From the NCBI GenBank assembly GCA_004009845.1, contig RMBW01000281.1:1-15814 (forward strand): DNA of 15,814 nt, given 5' to 3'. The notes under the pieces were generated by a model that saw nothing but the letters and a program-made list of their open reading frames with translations, did no database searches and was not told the origin of the DNA. The stretch comes from Davidsoniella eucalypti. Taxonomy: Eukaryota; Ascomycota; Sordariomycetes; Microascales; Ceratocystidaceae. Made by a program: the position numbers and the translations under genes. This document shows positions 1-8,411 of this stretch, in pieces. Numbering within the stretch: position 1 is the stretch's first letter; each line of letters begins with the position of its first letter.

Positions 1-209
1 GCACGCTTTCGCCGAGGTTAAGAGAGCCTTCCTCACACTCCCTGTTCTGACCCCCTTGAACATCCGTTGAGAGAAACGGTAATTGAACCGCAGACTCATC
101 GGTTACGCCCTGGGAGCGAGTTGTCTCAGCGAGGAGACGAAGGTCTCATGCACCCCATGCATCCCATCTCACGTAAGCTACACACCCCCCGAAGCCAACC
201 TACACCATC
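1..209 (+). pseudogene. Fragment of chromovirus pol (RNase H region), decayed
   Basis: This stretch aligns with the start of the RNase H region of element 2 (9886 to about 10090) and more closely with the reverse complement of the same region of element 1 (about 2650-2850). Several 1-2 base insertions and deletions break the frame, so no continuous protein is possible. The homology begins at the window edge, so the fragment probably extends to the left. It ends exactly where the LTR at 210 begins, and the 5 bases before that LTR are CCATC. It is the left flank of element 1, yet the right flank of element 1 is gag and not the rest of this RNase H, so the junction is not a simple insertion. Confidence 0.85.
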
Positions 210-390
210 TGAGACGATATACGAGGAGTTGCAATGAAAACTGGTCGTAAAAGAGTAGTTCGATTGAGACCGATGAAGGAGAAAGAGAAACTAAGACTAA
301 TAATCGGCGGGAATAGGTCCCTACTTATAGCCGATTCTAGTACTGACAAGGGATGCCTTGGCTAACCTTACTAGGCCTTAGTCTCTTACA
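210..390 (-). repeat. LTR, 3' LTR of element 1 (181 bp)
   Basis: It is one of four copies of the same LTR in the window. Read on the minus strand it starts TGTAAGAGAC and ends GTCTCA. It differs from the LTR at 12347-12527 at one base only, but from its presumed partner at 6447-6627 at seven. It lies directly after the polypurine tract of element 1. It keeps the 11-base start-site motif (plus-strand TTGAGACCGAT) and a TATA-like box. Confidence 0.95.
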
Positions 391-624
391 ATAGTCTCCC
401 CCCCCATCGGCAGAAAAATTACACTAATTTTACGTCTAAACATACAAAAAACACCCCTGTAGCATGGTGTATACAAACTTAAAACCGTATAGTACCCTGG
501 TACTTAATGTCCAAAAACAGGAATAACTCCAGAAACAGAAATAACTCCAAAATAGGTCAGTAATCTTATCCTGCAGACGCTCGGGTGTGCAGGTGACCAA
601 GGTGGTGCAGCCAATATTGCTGCC
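391..624 (-). other. 3' untranslated region of element 1 with polypurine tract
   Basis: This lies between the pol stop (625-627, minus strand) and the 3' LTR. It holds the polypurine tract at 395-405 (sense strand: eight G then AGA), which would prime plus-strand DNA synthesis, six bases from the LTR edge. It also holds a tandem repeat of two 18-bp units at 514-549 and an inverted repeat AGTACC/GGTACT at 491-504. The same elements occur in the same order downstream of element 2 pol. No coding sequence is evident here. Confidence 0.85.
514..549 (-). repeat. Tandem repeat, 2 x 18 bp, in the 3' UTR
   Basis: There are two adjacent imperfect 18-bp units, 514-531 and 532-549, sharing the core ATAACTCCA. 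They match the two units at 12188-12223 downstream of element 2 pol, so the duplication predates the split of the two copies. Function is unknown. Confidence 0.8.
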
Positions 625-3600
625 TTAGCCTACCATCAATGGACTGCGTGTGTCCATACTCGTACCATGGTCCTTCTCGGGGCCATCCTCTGGTAGCAAC
701 CAGGCAGTGTAAAGGGATTGGAGGGTCACGTTCCAATTCTTTTTCGTCTTCTCCGTGAAAACCAACCATGCTGTAGTGTCCTTCACGTGTTCCAATGGTT
801 CCCAAGTAGCATCTTGGTATCCTTTCCATTTGACCAAGGCTTGCGTGTGTCCGTGGCGGGTACGTTGCTTGACGATTGCTTCCACTCTGTACTCGCCAGT
901 TTCCACAGAGTCGTCTTCAAGTGCTTCCCTAGCCGTGATAGCCGCGGGCTCATCATCAGGTACTTCCTGCGAGGGTAAGGGGTTGTTGGGAGCTCGGCGG
1001 ATTAGGCTTACGTGGAAGACAGGATGGATGCCTGTAGGCACGTTCAATCGTACGTTGTGAGTACCTGTAACCTCTAGGACTGTGTACAATCTGGCCAACC
1101 AGTCTAACTTCTTCGACGGTCTCTCCGTGGTCAGGTTCTTCGTGTTGAGGTATACCTTATCTCCCACTCTGAAACTCTCGGATGGTTGACGGAGACGGTT
1201 GGCGCTGGTTTCCTGGTGTTCCTGGGTGGCAGCCATAGCTACGATCGCGAATTGGGTTGCGTCGCTTAGTTTGGACAGCCATTCCTGGGCACCACAAACA
1301 GGAGATTTGTCAGAGGCGGGGGGACCTTGAACGGAGGGCTCAATAATGTCCACGTTGAAACCATGAGTGGTGAAGAAAGGGGAGAGGCCAGTGGTTGAGG
1401 AAATGCGGTTGTTGAGGGCCAATTGCGCTTGGGGCAGTAGTGAGGCCCAGTCGTCCTGTGCGAAGGAACAGAAATTGCGCAAGTACGTTTCAATCTCCTG
1501 ATTGCTGCGCTCCTGACTACCATCAGTCTGGGGGTGGAAGGCAGTAGATAGGCGGCGTTGAATCCCAAAGCGACGGCATACTTCGCCCCAAAACAGCTGA
1601 GCAAATTGAGCCCTCTGTCGGAAACGATTGCAAGGGGGAACCGTGGTGGGAAAGACGTGAATCAGCAGGGCTTCAGCAGTGGCTTGTGCGGTAATGGCCT
1701 TCATGGGATCAGGATTTGCGACTTCGACAGGCGGTCGGTGACTCCTAGGATAGAAGTGTAACCAGCAGAAGGGGTAATGGGCCGATAAAGTCCATGGCCA
1801 GTTCAGACCAAGGTCTGGACGGTACTGGCAGGGGCTTCAACAGGCCACGCTTCTGCTCTCGCCAAATCTTGCTTTTTCCACAAGAAGAGCAATTCGACAC
1901 GAACTGTCGGACATCGTTGGTAGGCCAGGCCAGGCATATTCGCGCGAAACTAAGTCACGGGTGATTGCTCTGCCGGGGTGGCCTGCGAGGGTAGAGTCGT
2001 GAATTCGCTGGATGATTCTTGGTCCTCAGGGGTTCGTGGTGAGGGACCCAAAGTCTATCACGCCAGCGTAGTCTACCTTCCGAGTCTAGCTTGCACTCGC
2101 TCATTTGCCATTGCAAACCCCAGTCGGCTGGGAATGAGCGAGCTCCTTCTCGTACTAGTTTACGAGCTAACCACCAACGGTTGCATTGGGTCAGAGCCTG
2201 GTTCCATAGGCTAGTCATCTCGGGATCCGCGAAGGGGGAGGTCACAGCTTCCTTAGTCGCTTTGTCGTCAGTCGGCGCGTCCTTGTCAGGCTCCTGAGCC
2301 CAAACTGCGCCGATTACCACCAGGTCGTTGCTTGACTCACTCTTCTCGAGGAGTTGGTGGAAGCGACTAGCCAGCCTGTCGTCACTTTCGTTGGCTGGCA
2401 TGTCCTGGTCCCTTCTAGACAGGGCGTCTGGCACAACTTGCTCAGTACCTGGGCGGTGGCGTAGGCAGAAACTAAAGTCCGAAAGCTCATATCCCCAGCG
2501 GCGTTGTCTTCGGCCAGCGTTCTCTTGGTTTGAAAGTATTCCAAGTTACGGTGGTCGGTCCACACCACGAAGTCAACCCCTAGGAGGAAATGGCGCCATT
2601 CTCGAATGGACCAGTAGATAGCCAACATCTCCTTATCATGGATGGGTAATTGGCTTCGGGGGTGTAAGCTTGCGTGAGAGAAAAGCAATGGGGTGCATGA
2701 GACCATCGTCTCCTCGCTGAGACAACTCTGCTCCCAGGGCGTAACCGGAAGAGTCCGCGGTCAATACCGTTTCTCTCAGCGGGTCAAAGGGGGTCAGAAC
2801 AGGGGAGTGAGGAAGGCTCTCTTAACCTCGGCGAAAGCGTGCGCACATGCGTCAGACCAAACAAAGGGGTATCCTTCTTGGTTAACCCTACCATCGGCGC
2901 TATCATTTCAGACAGTCGAGGTACAAAGTCTCGATAGAAGTTGACAAAGCCGATGAACCACGTAGACCTTTCAAAGTTGTGGGAGAATTCCAGTTGCGGA
3001 TCGCAAGGGTTTTCTCAGGGTCTGCCTTGATGCCAATACCTGGGCCAACAATGAAGCCGAGGAACTTGATTTCCTTAGCTAGGAACTGGCACTTGCGGAG
3101 GTCGAGTTGTAGGCCGGCGAGATCGAGCGCGTGGACAATTTCGAGCACTAACTTCCTGTGCTCTTCCTCAGTACCACTGGAGTAGATGTCCACATCGTCA
3201 ATGTAGGCGCTGCAGCTGATGCCTAGCCATTTCCGAAGGACCGAATTGATGTAACGCTGGAACGCAGCAGGGGCATTAGTCAAACCGAAAGGGATAACGT
3301 TCCATTCAAAGGCCCCTAGGGGAGTCCGAAATGCGGTTAACTCCTCGTAGCCAGGGGCGATACGAATGCGATGGAAGGCAGCAATGACATCGACCTTGGA
3401 CACCCACTTGGCTTCCGAAATTTGCCGAAGGGTGTCGTGGATAAGGGGTAAGGGGTATGAGTCCTTTTTGGAAATAGCGTTGACTGCGCGGTAGTCTACG
3501 CAGAAACGAATTCCACCTCCAGGTTTCTTTACAAATAGCACTGGAGAGCCCACTTCAGACTTTGTGTCCTTTATCCATCTTGTAGACAACAGTTCGGTCA

Positions 3601-4284
3601 ATGTCTTCTGCATTACCAATAGTTCTGCGCGAGACAGCGGATACAACGATTGTACGGGTAATGTCTTCCCTTCCAGCAGCTCGATTTTCAAGTCTACTCC
3701 AGGCCGGTGTGGCGGGAGGTCCTTCGAGGCTTTGGCTTCGAACGCAGAGGCAACAGGTTTTAACCATTCTGGGAGGGGTGGTCTTTCCAGTTCTTTCTGT
3801 TCCAACGCTCTGTTAACATCTTCTAGTGTGATGCGGTAAACAGCAGTGTCGTCGTTGTCGCAGAGTTTGTGGAATTCCTCAGGTGTTAACTCCTCAGCTG
3901 TAGTGACTTCAATCTGTCCAGAACGAGGGTGCAGGTGTACATCGTGGTTGATGAGCCAGCGTTGACCGAGTATCAGGTCTTCGGTTTGGCCGGGGACGAC
4001 GTAGGCCCAAATGTCCTCGTGGTGGTCAGGCAGGTGTAGCGTAAACTGTGCTATCTGAGTGATGACCGGGGGGTCGGACTGGGAGGAGGCGAGGGAGACC
4101 TTGCGAGGCTCGATAGGCTGGGTTTGGGTAGCGTAGGGGAGTAGGCGCGGAGGGACGACGGCGAGGCAGAGGCAGCCACTGTCGACGAGAGCTTTAGTCG
4201 AAAGTTCATTAATAGACAAATCTAAGTATAAACCTTTAGCTCCCATCTGAGTTCTAACTATCTCTTCCCCTATCTTCGTATCCT
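625..4284 (-). pseudogene. pol: pol of element 1 (protease-RT-RNase H-integrase-chromodomain), frameshifted
   Basis: This is homologous over its whole length to the intact pol at 8480-12112. Open segments on the minus strand are 4246-2903 (protease with a DSG active site, then RT through the YIDD box), 2706-2314 (RNase H), 2434-1955 (end of RNase H, then the linker before integrase) and 1704-625 (integrase core and chromodomain). Against element 2, single-base losses occur near 2955, 2640-2660 (two), 2505, 1770 and 1610-1660 (three), with one A gained near 2020. Most are in short homopolymers, and nonsense substitutions are not the cause. The ATG at 4246 matches the one at 8480, but the pol frame is open upstream of it and overlaps the gag end. 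Bases 3340-3980 are much more diverged from elements 2 and 3 than the flanks. This copy cannot encode a full polyprotein as written. Confidence 0.92.
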
Positions 4285-4286
4285 CC

Positions 4287-4321
4287 TGGTCAGGGCGCGG
4301 CTTGTCCTGACCACCTAAAAA
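4287..4321 (-). promoter_or_regulatory. Candidate -1 frameshift signal at the gag-pol junction, element 1
   Basis: On the minus strand the gag stop lies in TTTTTAG (4315-4321), where Phe-tRNA could slip back by one base into the pol frame. Just downstream is an 8-bp perfect stem (4306-4313 with 4287-4294) around an 11-base loop. The gap between slip site and stem is only about 2-3 bases, shorter than in typical viral frameshift signals, so the mechanism is inferred. Confidence 0.5.
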
Positions 4322-6109
4322 TCCAGTTCAATTAGGTCGTATTCAGACCCGTTCTCCGCTACCTTAGAGTCGACCTTGGCTACCGTCGTAGTGGTGTTGT
4401 CAGGGGGAGGTAGCACACGATCCATGGTCCGTTCGTCATACTTCGCGATTTCCTCACGCATTACCGTGCGTATGGCGTTGATAGACAGCTGGTTGTTGGA
4501 GGGACCTGGCTGGGAAGAGCGCTGGGGGCAACGGCGTGCGATGTGATCCTTGAGCCCACAGATAAAGCATGCGTTTTCACGCATTAAACGGTGTCGTTCC
4601 GACTCGGAAAGTTTTGGTCTCTCCGAACGGGCAGCAGGCTGGGGGCGGTTCTCCCGACGAGTCTGTTGGTTGGGCCGCTCTCTCCAGTTGCTCGACTTAG
4701 TATGCTCAGGTTTGGGGGTCGATTCGATAGCGCGGCGCTTACCAGTGGGGCGGTCGAAGTGCTTCAAGAGGTCGTCGATGATAGCATGGTAGGAGTTGGA
4801 CTTCCAAGCCCATCCGGTGCGTTCAATCAGATCGTCACGCATGGCAGAACGCAGGATGTCAATTAGCGTGGTGTCGTCGTGGATGCCGGCTTCCATGGCT
4901 AGGGTCTCGAAGCGGAGGTGGAAGGCTTTGAAGGGTTCCCTGTCTCCTTGGGCGGATTGGTAGAAAGCAATGCGCGCGTTGGTGAGCCGTTCACGCGACC
5001 GGAACATATCATCAAGCTTCTCCAGCAGCAGGTCGTAGGGTCTGGAACGTTGGCCGATAGAGTCGAAAAAGACGTTCAACTTGGCTTGTGTGGTTGCGCC
5101 CAAGCGGCCGTACAGGTAGACTGCCTTCGAGAGTTCACCGCCTAGGGCTGCTCCATCGATCAACATTTTGTTCGTTGCTAGCCTTCTCCAGATCTCGTAG
5201 TCAGAGTGCAAGCCGCTGAATTCGCTGAGTAGAGGCTGGACCTGACGGGTAGGGTTGGCTGGAAGAGGCGAGTAATGGCTGGGGAGCAGGGGCAGGCGGT
5301 AGCGGAGGAGCGGTAGTATCATGACGTTCTTTGGCGAACAACATTTGACCGAGTCGATTCATCATGGACTTCATTTCTACCATATCAGATTGCAGAGAGT
5401 CCAGACGGTCGGCTTCACGCGAGGGTTGGCGACCGCGGTCAGATTCAGGGTAGGTGTTGCGGGGCCTCATGCTTTCAGCCAGACGAGCTAGGTCAGAGGT
5501 ATCGGAAGGGTTATCACTTGCGTCGTCTTCGTCATCCAAGGGTAGCGGGTTGCGAGAGGTGGTTACTCGGCTCAAGGTGCGCGCGTGGGTTGTCTCAGTG
5601 GAGATCAGTTGCTCAGTGGTTTCCTTGGCCTTGGAGCGAGTTCTCGTGGGGGTGCGAGGTAGGCCCATGAACGGTGACTTGAGGAGGGAAGGACGGAGCG
5701 AGGTTCGAGCAACGCGTTCCTGACGCGTACGAGCTTGGCCGATGTGGACGTGGCCGACAAAACCGCTGGTGAAGGAGAGGTGGCCTAGGTGGCTGTGGAA
5801 GTGCTGACTGTGACTGAGGATATCACGGGAGGCAGGGCAGAATCCTAGGGTGGCGGCGAGGCGCGCGCGTTCCTTGCGTTTAAAGAGGGCAAGGTAACAC
5901 CAGCCGGGTCTACTCCAGGGTCGATCCTCGGGTAGGCCTACGGCCGACAGCGTGTAACCCTCAGGGGGCTCCTGGCTGGGGTCTAGGAGGTGGACACGAG
6001 CCAGGGCTAGTTTCTGCTTAATGATACAGAAGGCTTCGTAGTAACCAACGAGGGCGGCGCAGTTCAGGGAGGCCAGGATGACCAGAACCAGGAAGGTGAA
6101 GTCAGACAT
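4315..6109 (-). pseudogene. gag: gag of element 1, frameshifted
   Basis: The start is the ATG at 6109. It is the first AUG after the predicted transcription start, has A at -3, and its first residues MSDFTF recur in element 3. The first open part runs to 5201 and the second from 5322 to 4315. The break near 5230-5260 is caused by two single-base losses against element 2, one in a run of A and one in a run of C. Visible parts: a hydrophobic segment at about residues 4-27; a conserved RPGWCYLALF block; a basic and Ser/Thr-rich linker; a possible coiled coil; the Ty3/gypsy capsid-type region; and a zinc knuckle with CCHC spacing CX2CX4HX4C near 4520-4560. Gag would form the particle and bind element RNA. 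Confidence 0.9.
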
Positions 6110-6433
6110 AGTGACTTTAGAAGCGCAAGGGGTAACAAGCGGACTGGTAGGGGCAAGCCTTGTAGGAAGAAGGCTTGGACAGGGGGCAGACTGTTTAGGC
6201 AGAGTCTGGACAGGATAGGGGCAAACAGAGACGGTGTTTGGACAAAGAGGAGTGGAAAGCAAGCGGACGGCTTGGACAGAAGAGAGGGCAAGCGGGTGGC
6301 TTGGACAGAATAGGGGGCAAGCAGACGGCTTGGACAGAATAGGGGGCAAGCAGACGGCTTGGACAGAAGTAAATTCAGCGAGCAGATGCTCGGACAAAGG
6401 GGCAAGCAGATGCTTGGACAAGATAAAGAAGTT
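6110..6433 (-). other. Gag leader of element 1: AUG-free, with an array of small hairpins
   Basis: This is the transcribed leader between the primer site and the gag start. It has no ATG on the sense strand. It contains repeated inverted repeats with 5-bp arms, mostly CAAGC/GCTTG: 6154-6158/6173-6177, 6260-6264/6270-6274, 6289-6293/6299-6303, 6318-6322/6328-6332, 6347-6351/6357-6361 and 6403-6407/6412-6416. Two variants keep pairing: CGAGC/GCTCG at 6379-6392 and CAAAC/GTTTG at 6222-6240. A further stem CAGACT/AGTCTG is at 6187-6208. A role in RNA packaging, dimerisation or translation is inferred only. Confidence 0.8.
6259..6374 (-). repeat. Leader minisatellite, 4 x 29 bp
   Basis: Four tandem 29-bp units begin at 6259, 6288, 6317 and 6346. 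Each contains one CAAGC/GCTTG hairpin with a variable 5-base loop, followed by GGACAGA. Element 3 has only three units (15116-15201), so copy number varies within the family. Confidence 0.9.
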
Positions 6434-6444
6434 ATCGGTCTCAA
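6434..6444 (-). other. Primer-binding site of element 1, complementary to its own transcript start
   Basis: The sense-strand 11-mer TTGAGACCGAT begins two bases inside the 5' LTR. It is exactly complementary to ATCGGTCTCAA in the LTR (6511-6501), which is the predicted first 11 nt of the transcript. The flanking base on each side does not pair. No TGG, the signature of a tRNA 3' end, is present. This matches the self-priming arrangement known for Tf1 of fission yeast. The 2-base gap to the LTR is usual in Ty3/gypsy elements and would be trimmed by integrase. Confidence 0.82.
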
Positions 6445-6446
6445 AA

Positions 6447-6627
6447 TGAGACGATATACGAGGAGTTGCGAAGAAAACTGGTCGTAAAAGAATGATTCGA
6501 TTGAGACCGATGAAGGGGAAAGAGAAACTAAGACTAATAATCGGCGGGAATAGGTCCCTACTTATAGCCGATTCTAGTACTGACAAGGAATGCCTTGGCT
6601 AACCTTACTAGGCCTTAGTCTCTTACA
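6447..6627 (-). repeat. LTR, 5' LTR of element 1 (181 bp)
   Basis: This is the same LTR as at 210-390, with seven differences from that copy. Minus-strand ends are TGTAAGAGAC and GTCTCA. Its outer edge (6627) abuts plus-strand gag of element 2 with no spacer. It sits at the centre of the head-to-head pair formed by elements 1 and 2. Confidence 0.95.
6501..6566 (-). promoter_or_regulatory. LTR promoter: TATA box and predicted start site
   Basis: On the minus strand a TATAAG box (6566-6561) is followed 55 bases later by the predicted start A at 6511, which sits just after a pyrimidine-rich run, as is common at fungal start sites. The start is chosen because the next 11 bases exactly complement the primer-binding site, which defines the R region in Tf1-like elements. 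U3 would be 6627-6512 and R plus U5 6511-6447. No experimental start is known from the sequence alone. Confidence 0.65.
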
Positions 6628-8411
6628 CCTTCCTGGTTCTGGTCATCCTGGCCTCCCTGAACTGCGCCGCCCTCGTTGGTTACTACGAAGCCTTCTGTAT
6701 TATTAAGCAGAAACTAGCCCTGGCTCGTGTCCACTTCCTAGACCCCAGCCAGGAGCCCCCTGAGGGCTACACGCTGTCGGCCGTAGGCCTACCCGAGGAT
6801 CGACCCTGGAGCAGACCCGGCTGGTGCTACCTTGCACTCTTTAAACGTAAGGAACGCGCGCGCCTCGCTGCCGTCCTAGGATTCTGCCCTGCCTCCCGTG
6901 ACATCCTTAGTCACAGTCAGCATTTCCACAGCCACCTAGGACATCTATCTTTCACCAGCGGTTTTGTCGGCCATGTTCACATCGGCCAAGCCCGTACGCG
7001 TCAGGAACGCGTGGCTCGATCCTCGCTCCGCCCTTCCCTCCTCAAGTCACCGTTCATGGGCCTACCTCGCACCCCCACGAGAACTCGCTCCAAGGCCAAG
7101 GAAACCACTGAGCAACTGATCTCCACTGAGACAACCCACGCGCGCACCTTGAGCCGAGTAACCACCTCTCGCAACCCGCTACCCTTGGATGATGAAGACG
7201 ACGCAAGTGATAACCCTTCCGATACCTCTGACCTAGCTCGTCTGGCTGAAAGCATGAGGCCCCGTGACACCTACCCTGAATCTGACCGCGGTCGCCAACC
7301 CTCGCGTGAAGCCGACCGTCTGGACTCTCTGCAATCTGATATGGTAGAAATGAAGTCCATGATGAATCGACTCGGTCAAATGTTGTTCGCCAAAGAACGT
7401 CATGATACTACCGCTCCTCCGCTACCGCCTGCCCCTGCTCCTCAGCCATTACTCGCCTCTTCCAGCCAAACCCTACCCCGTCAGGTCCAGCCTCTACTCA
7501 GCGAATTCAGCGGCTTGCACTCTGACTACGAGATCTGGAGAAGGCTAGCAACGAACAAAATGTTGATCGATGGAGCAGCCCTAGGCGGTGAACTCTCGAA
7601 GGCAGTCTACCTGTACGGCCGCTTGGGCGCAACCACACAAGCCAAGTTGAACGTCTTTTTCGACTCTATCGGCCAACGTTCCAGACCCTACGACCTGCTG
7701 CTGGAGAAGCTTGATGATATGTTCCGGTCGCGTGAACGGCTCACCAACGCGCGCATTGCTTTCTACCAATCCGCCCAAGGAGACAGGGAACCCTTCAAAG
7801 CCTTCCACCTCCGCTTCGAGACTCTAGCCATGGAAGCCGGCATCCACGACGACGCCACGCTAATTGACATCCTGCGTTCTGCCATGCGTGACGATCTGAT
7901 TGAACGCACCGGATGGGCTTGGGAGTCCAACTCATACCACGCTATCATCGACAGCCTCTTGAAACACTTCGACCGCCCCACTGGTAAACGCCGCGCTATC
8001 GAATCGGCCCCCAAACCTGAGCATACTAAGTCGAGCAACTGGAGAGAGCGGCCCGACCAACAGACTCGTCGGGAGAACCGCCCCCAGCCTGCTGCCCGTT
8101 CGGAGAGACCAAAACTTTCCGAGTCGGAACGACACCGTTTAATGCGTGAAAACGCATGCTTTATCTGTGGGCTCAAGGACCACATTGCACGTCGCTGCCC
8201 ACAACGCTCCTCCAAGCCAGGACCCTCGAACAACCAGCTGTCCATCAACGCCATACGCACGGTGATGCGTGAGGAAATCGCCAAGTACGACGAACGCGCC
8301 ATGGATCGCGTGCTGCCACCCCCGGACAACACTACCACGACGGTAGCCAAGGTAGACTCGAAAGCAGTGGATAACGGGTCGGAGTACGACCTAATCGAGT
8401 TGGATTTTTAG
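6628..8411 (+). CDS. gag: Gag of element 2, lacking its first codons
   Basis: The frame is open from the LTR edge to the TAG at 8409-8411. Compared with elements 1 and 3, only the ATG and the next three to four codons are missing; the complete protein would be about 598 residues. The first in-frame ATG left is at 7056. In full-length numbering the parts are: a hydrophobic stretch at residues 4-27; RPGWCYLALF followed by a basic run; a Ser/Thr-rich linker with an acidic patch; a likely coiled coil at about 243-272 (Leu/Met heptads before LGQMLFAKER); the capsid-like region from about 290; an Arg-rich tail; and a zinc knuckle with C515, C518, H523 and C528. The role is particle assembly and RNA packaging, by family. 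The hydrophobic N-terminus is unusual for this family as far as I know. Confidence 0.9.

Larger units (their letters stand above)
210..6627 (-). mobile_element. Element 1: full-length Ty3/gypsy chromovirus, frameshifted
   Basis: This is a minus-strand LTR retrotransposon of 6,418 bp with a 5' LTR at 6447-6627, self-complementary primer site at 6434-6444, leader, gag, pol with chromodomain, polypurine tract at 395-405 and 3' LTR at 210-390. Gag has one broken region, and pol is broken at six or more places by single-base indels, so this copy cannot make its own proteins as written. The flanking 5-mers CCATC (205-209) and CCTTC (6628-6632) differ at one base. The left flank is pol and the right flank is gag, so the two ends did not come from one intact target. 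The two LTRs differ at seven positions. Confidence 0.93.

Noticed and set aside
625..6109. Repeat-induced point mutation (RIP)
   Set aside because: Inactivation is by indels and not by C-to-T nonsense changes, and element 2 is fully open. A dinucleotide index was not computed.
6259..6374. CRISPR-like array
   Set aside because: The units are contiguous 29-mers without unique spacers, lie in a retroelement leader, and vary in number between copies.
6434..6446. tRNA-primed primer-binding site
   Set aside because: There is no TGG at or near the LTR edge, and the exact match to the LTR explains the site better.
5201..6586. N-terminal extension of gag reading from inside the 5' LTR
   Set aside because: It begins at TTG upstream of the predicted transcript start and passes through the leader repeats, where elements 1 and 3 read in different frames. 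The AUG at 6109 is the first in the predicted transcript and has A at -3.
7763..8350. 195-codon antisense ORF in gag
   Set aside because: It is the mirror of a conserved gag region; GC-rich coding sequence readily gives long antisense frames, and no start context or domain is seen.
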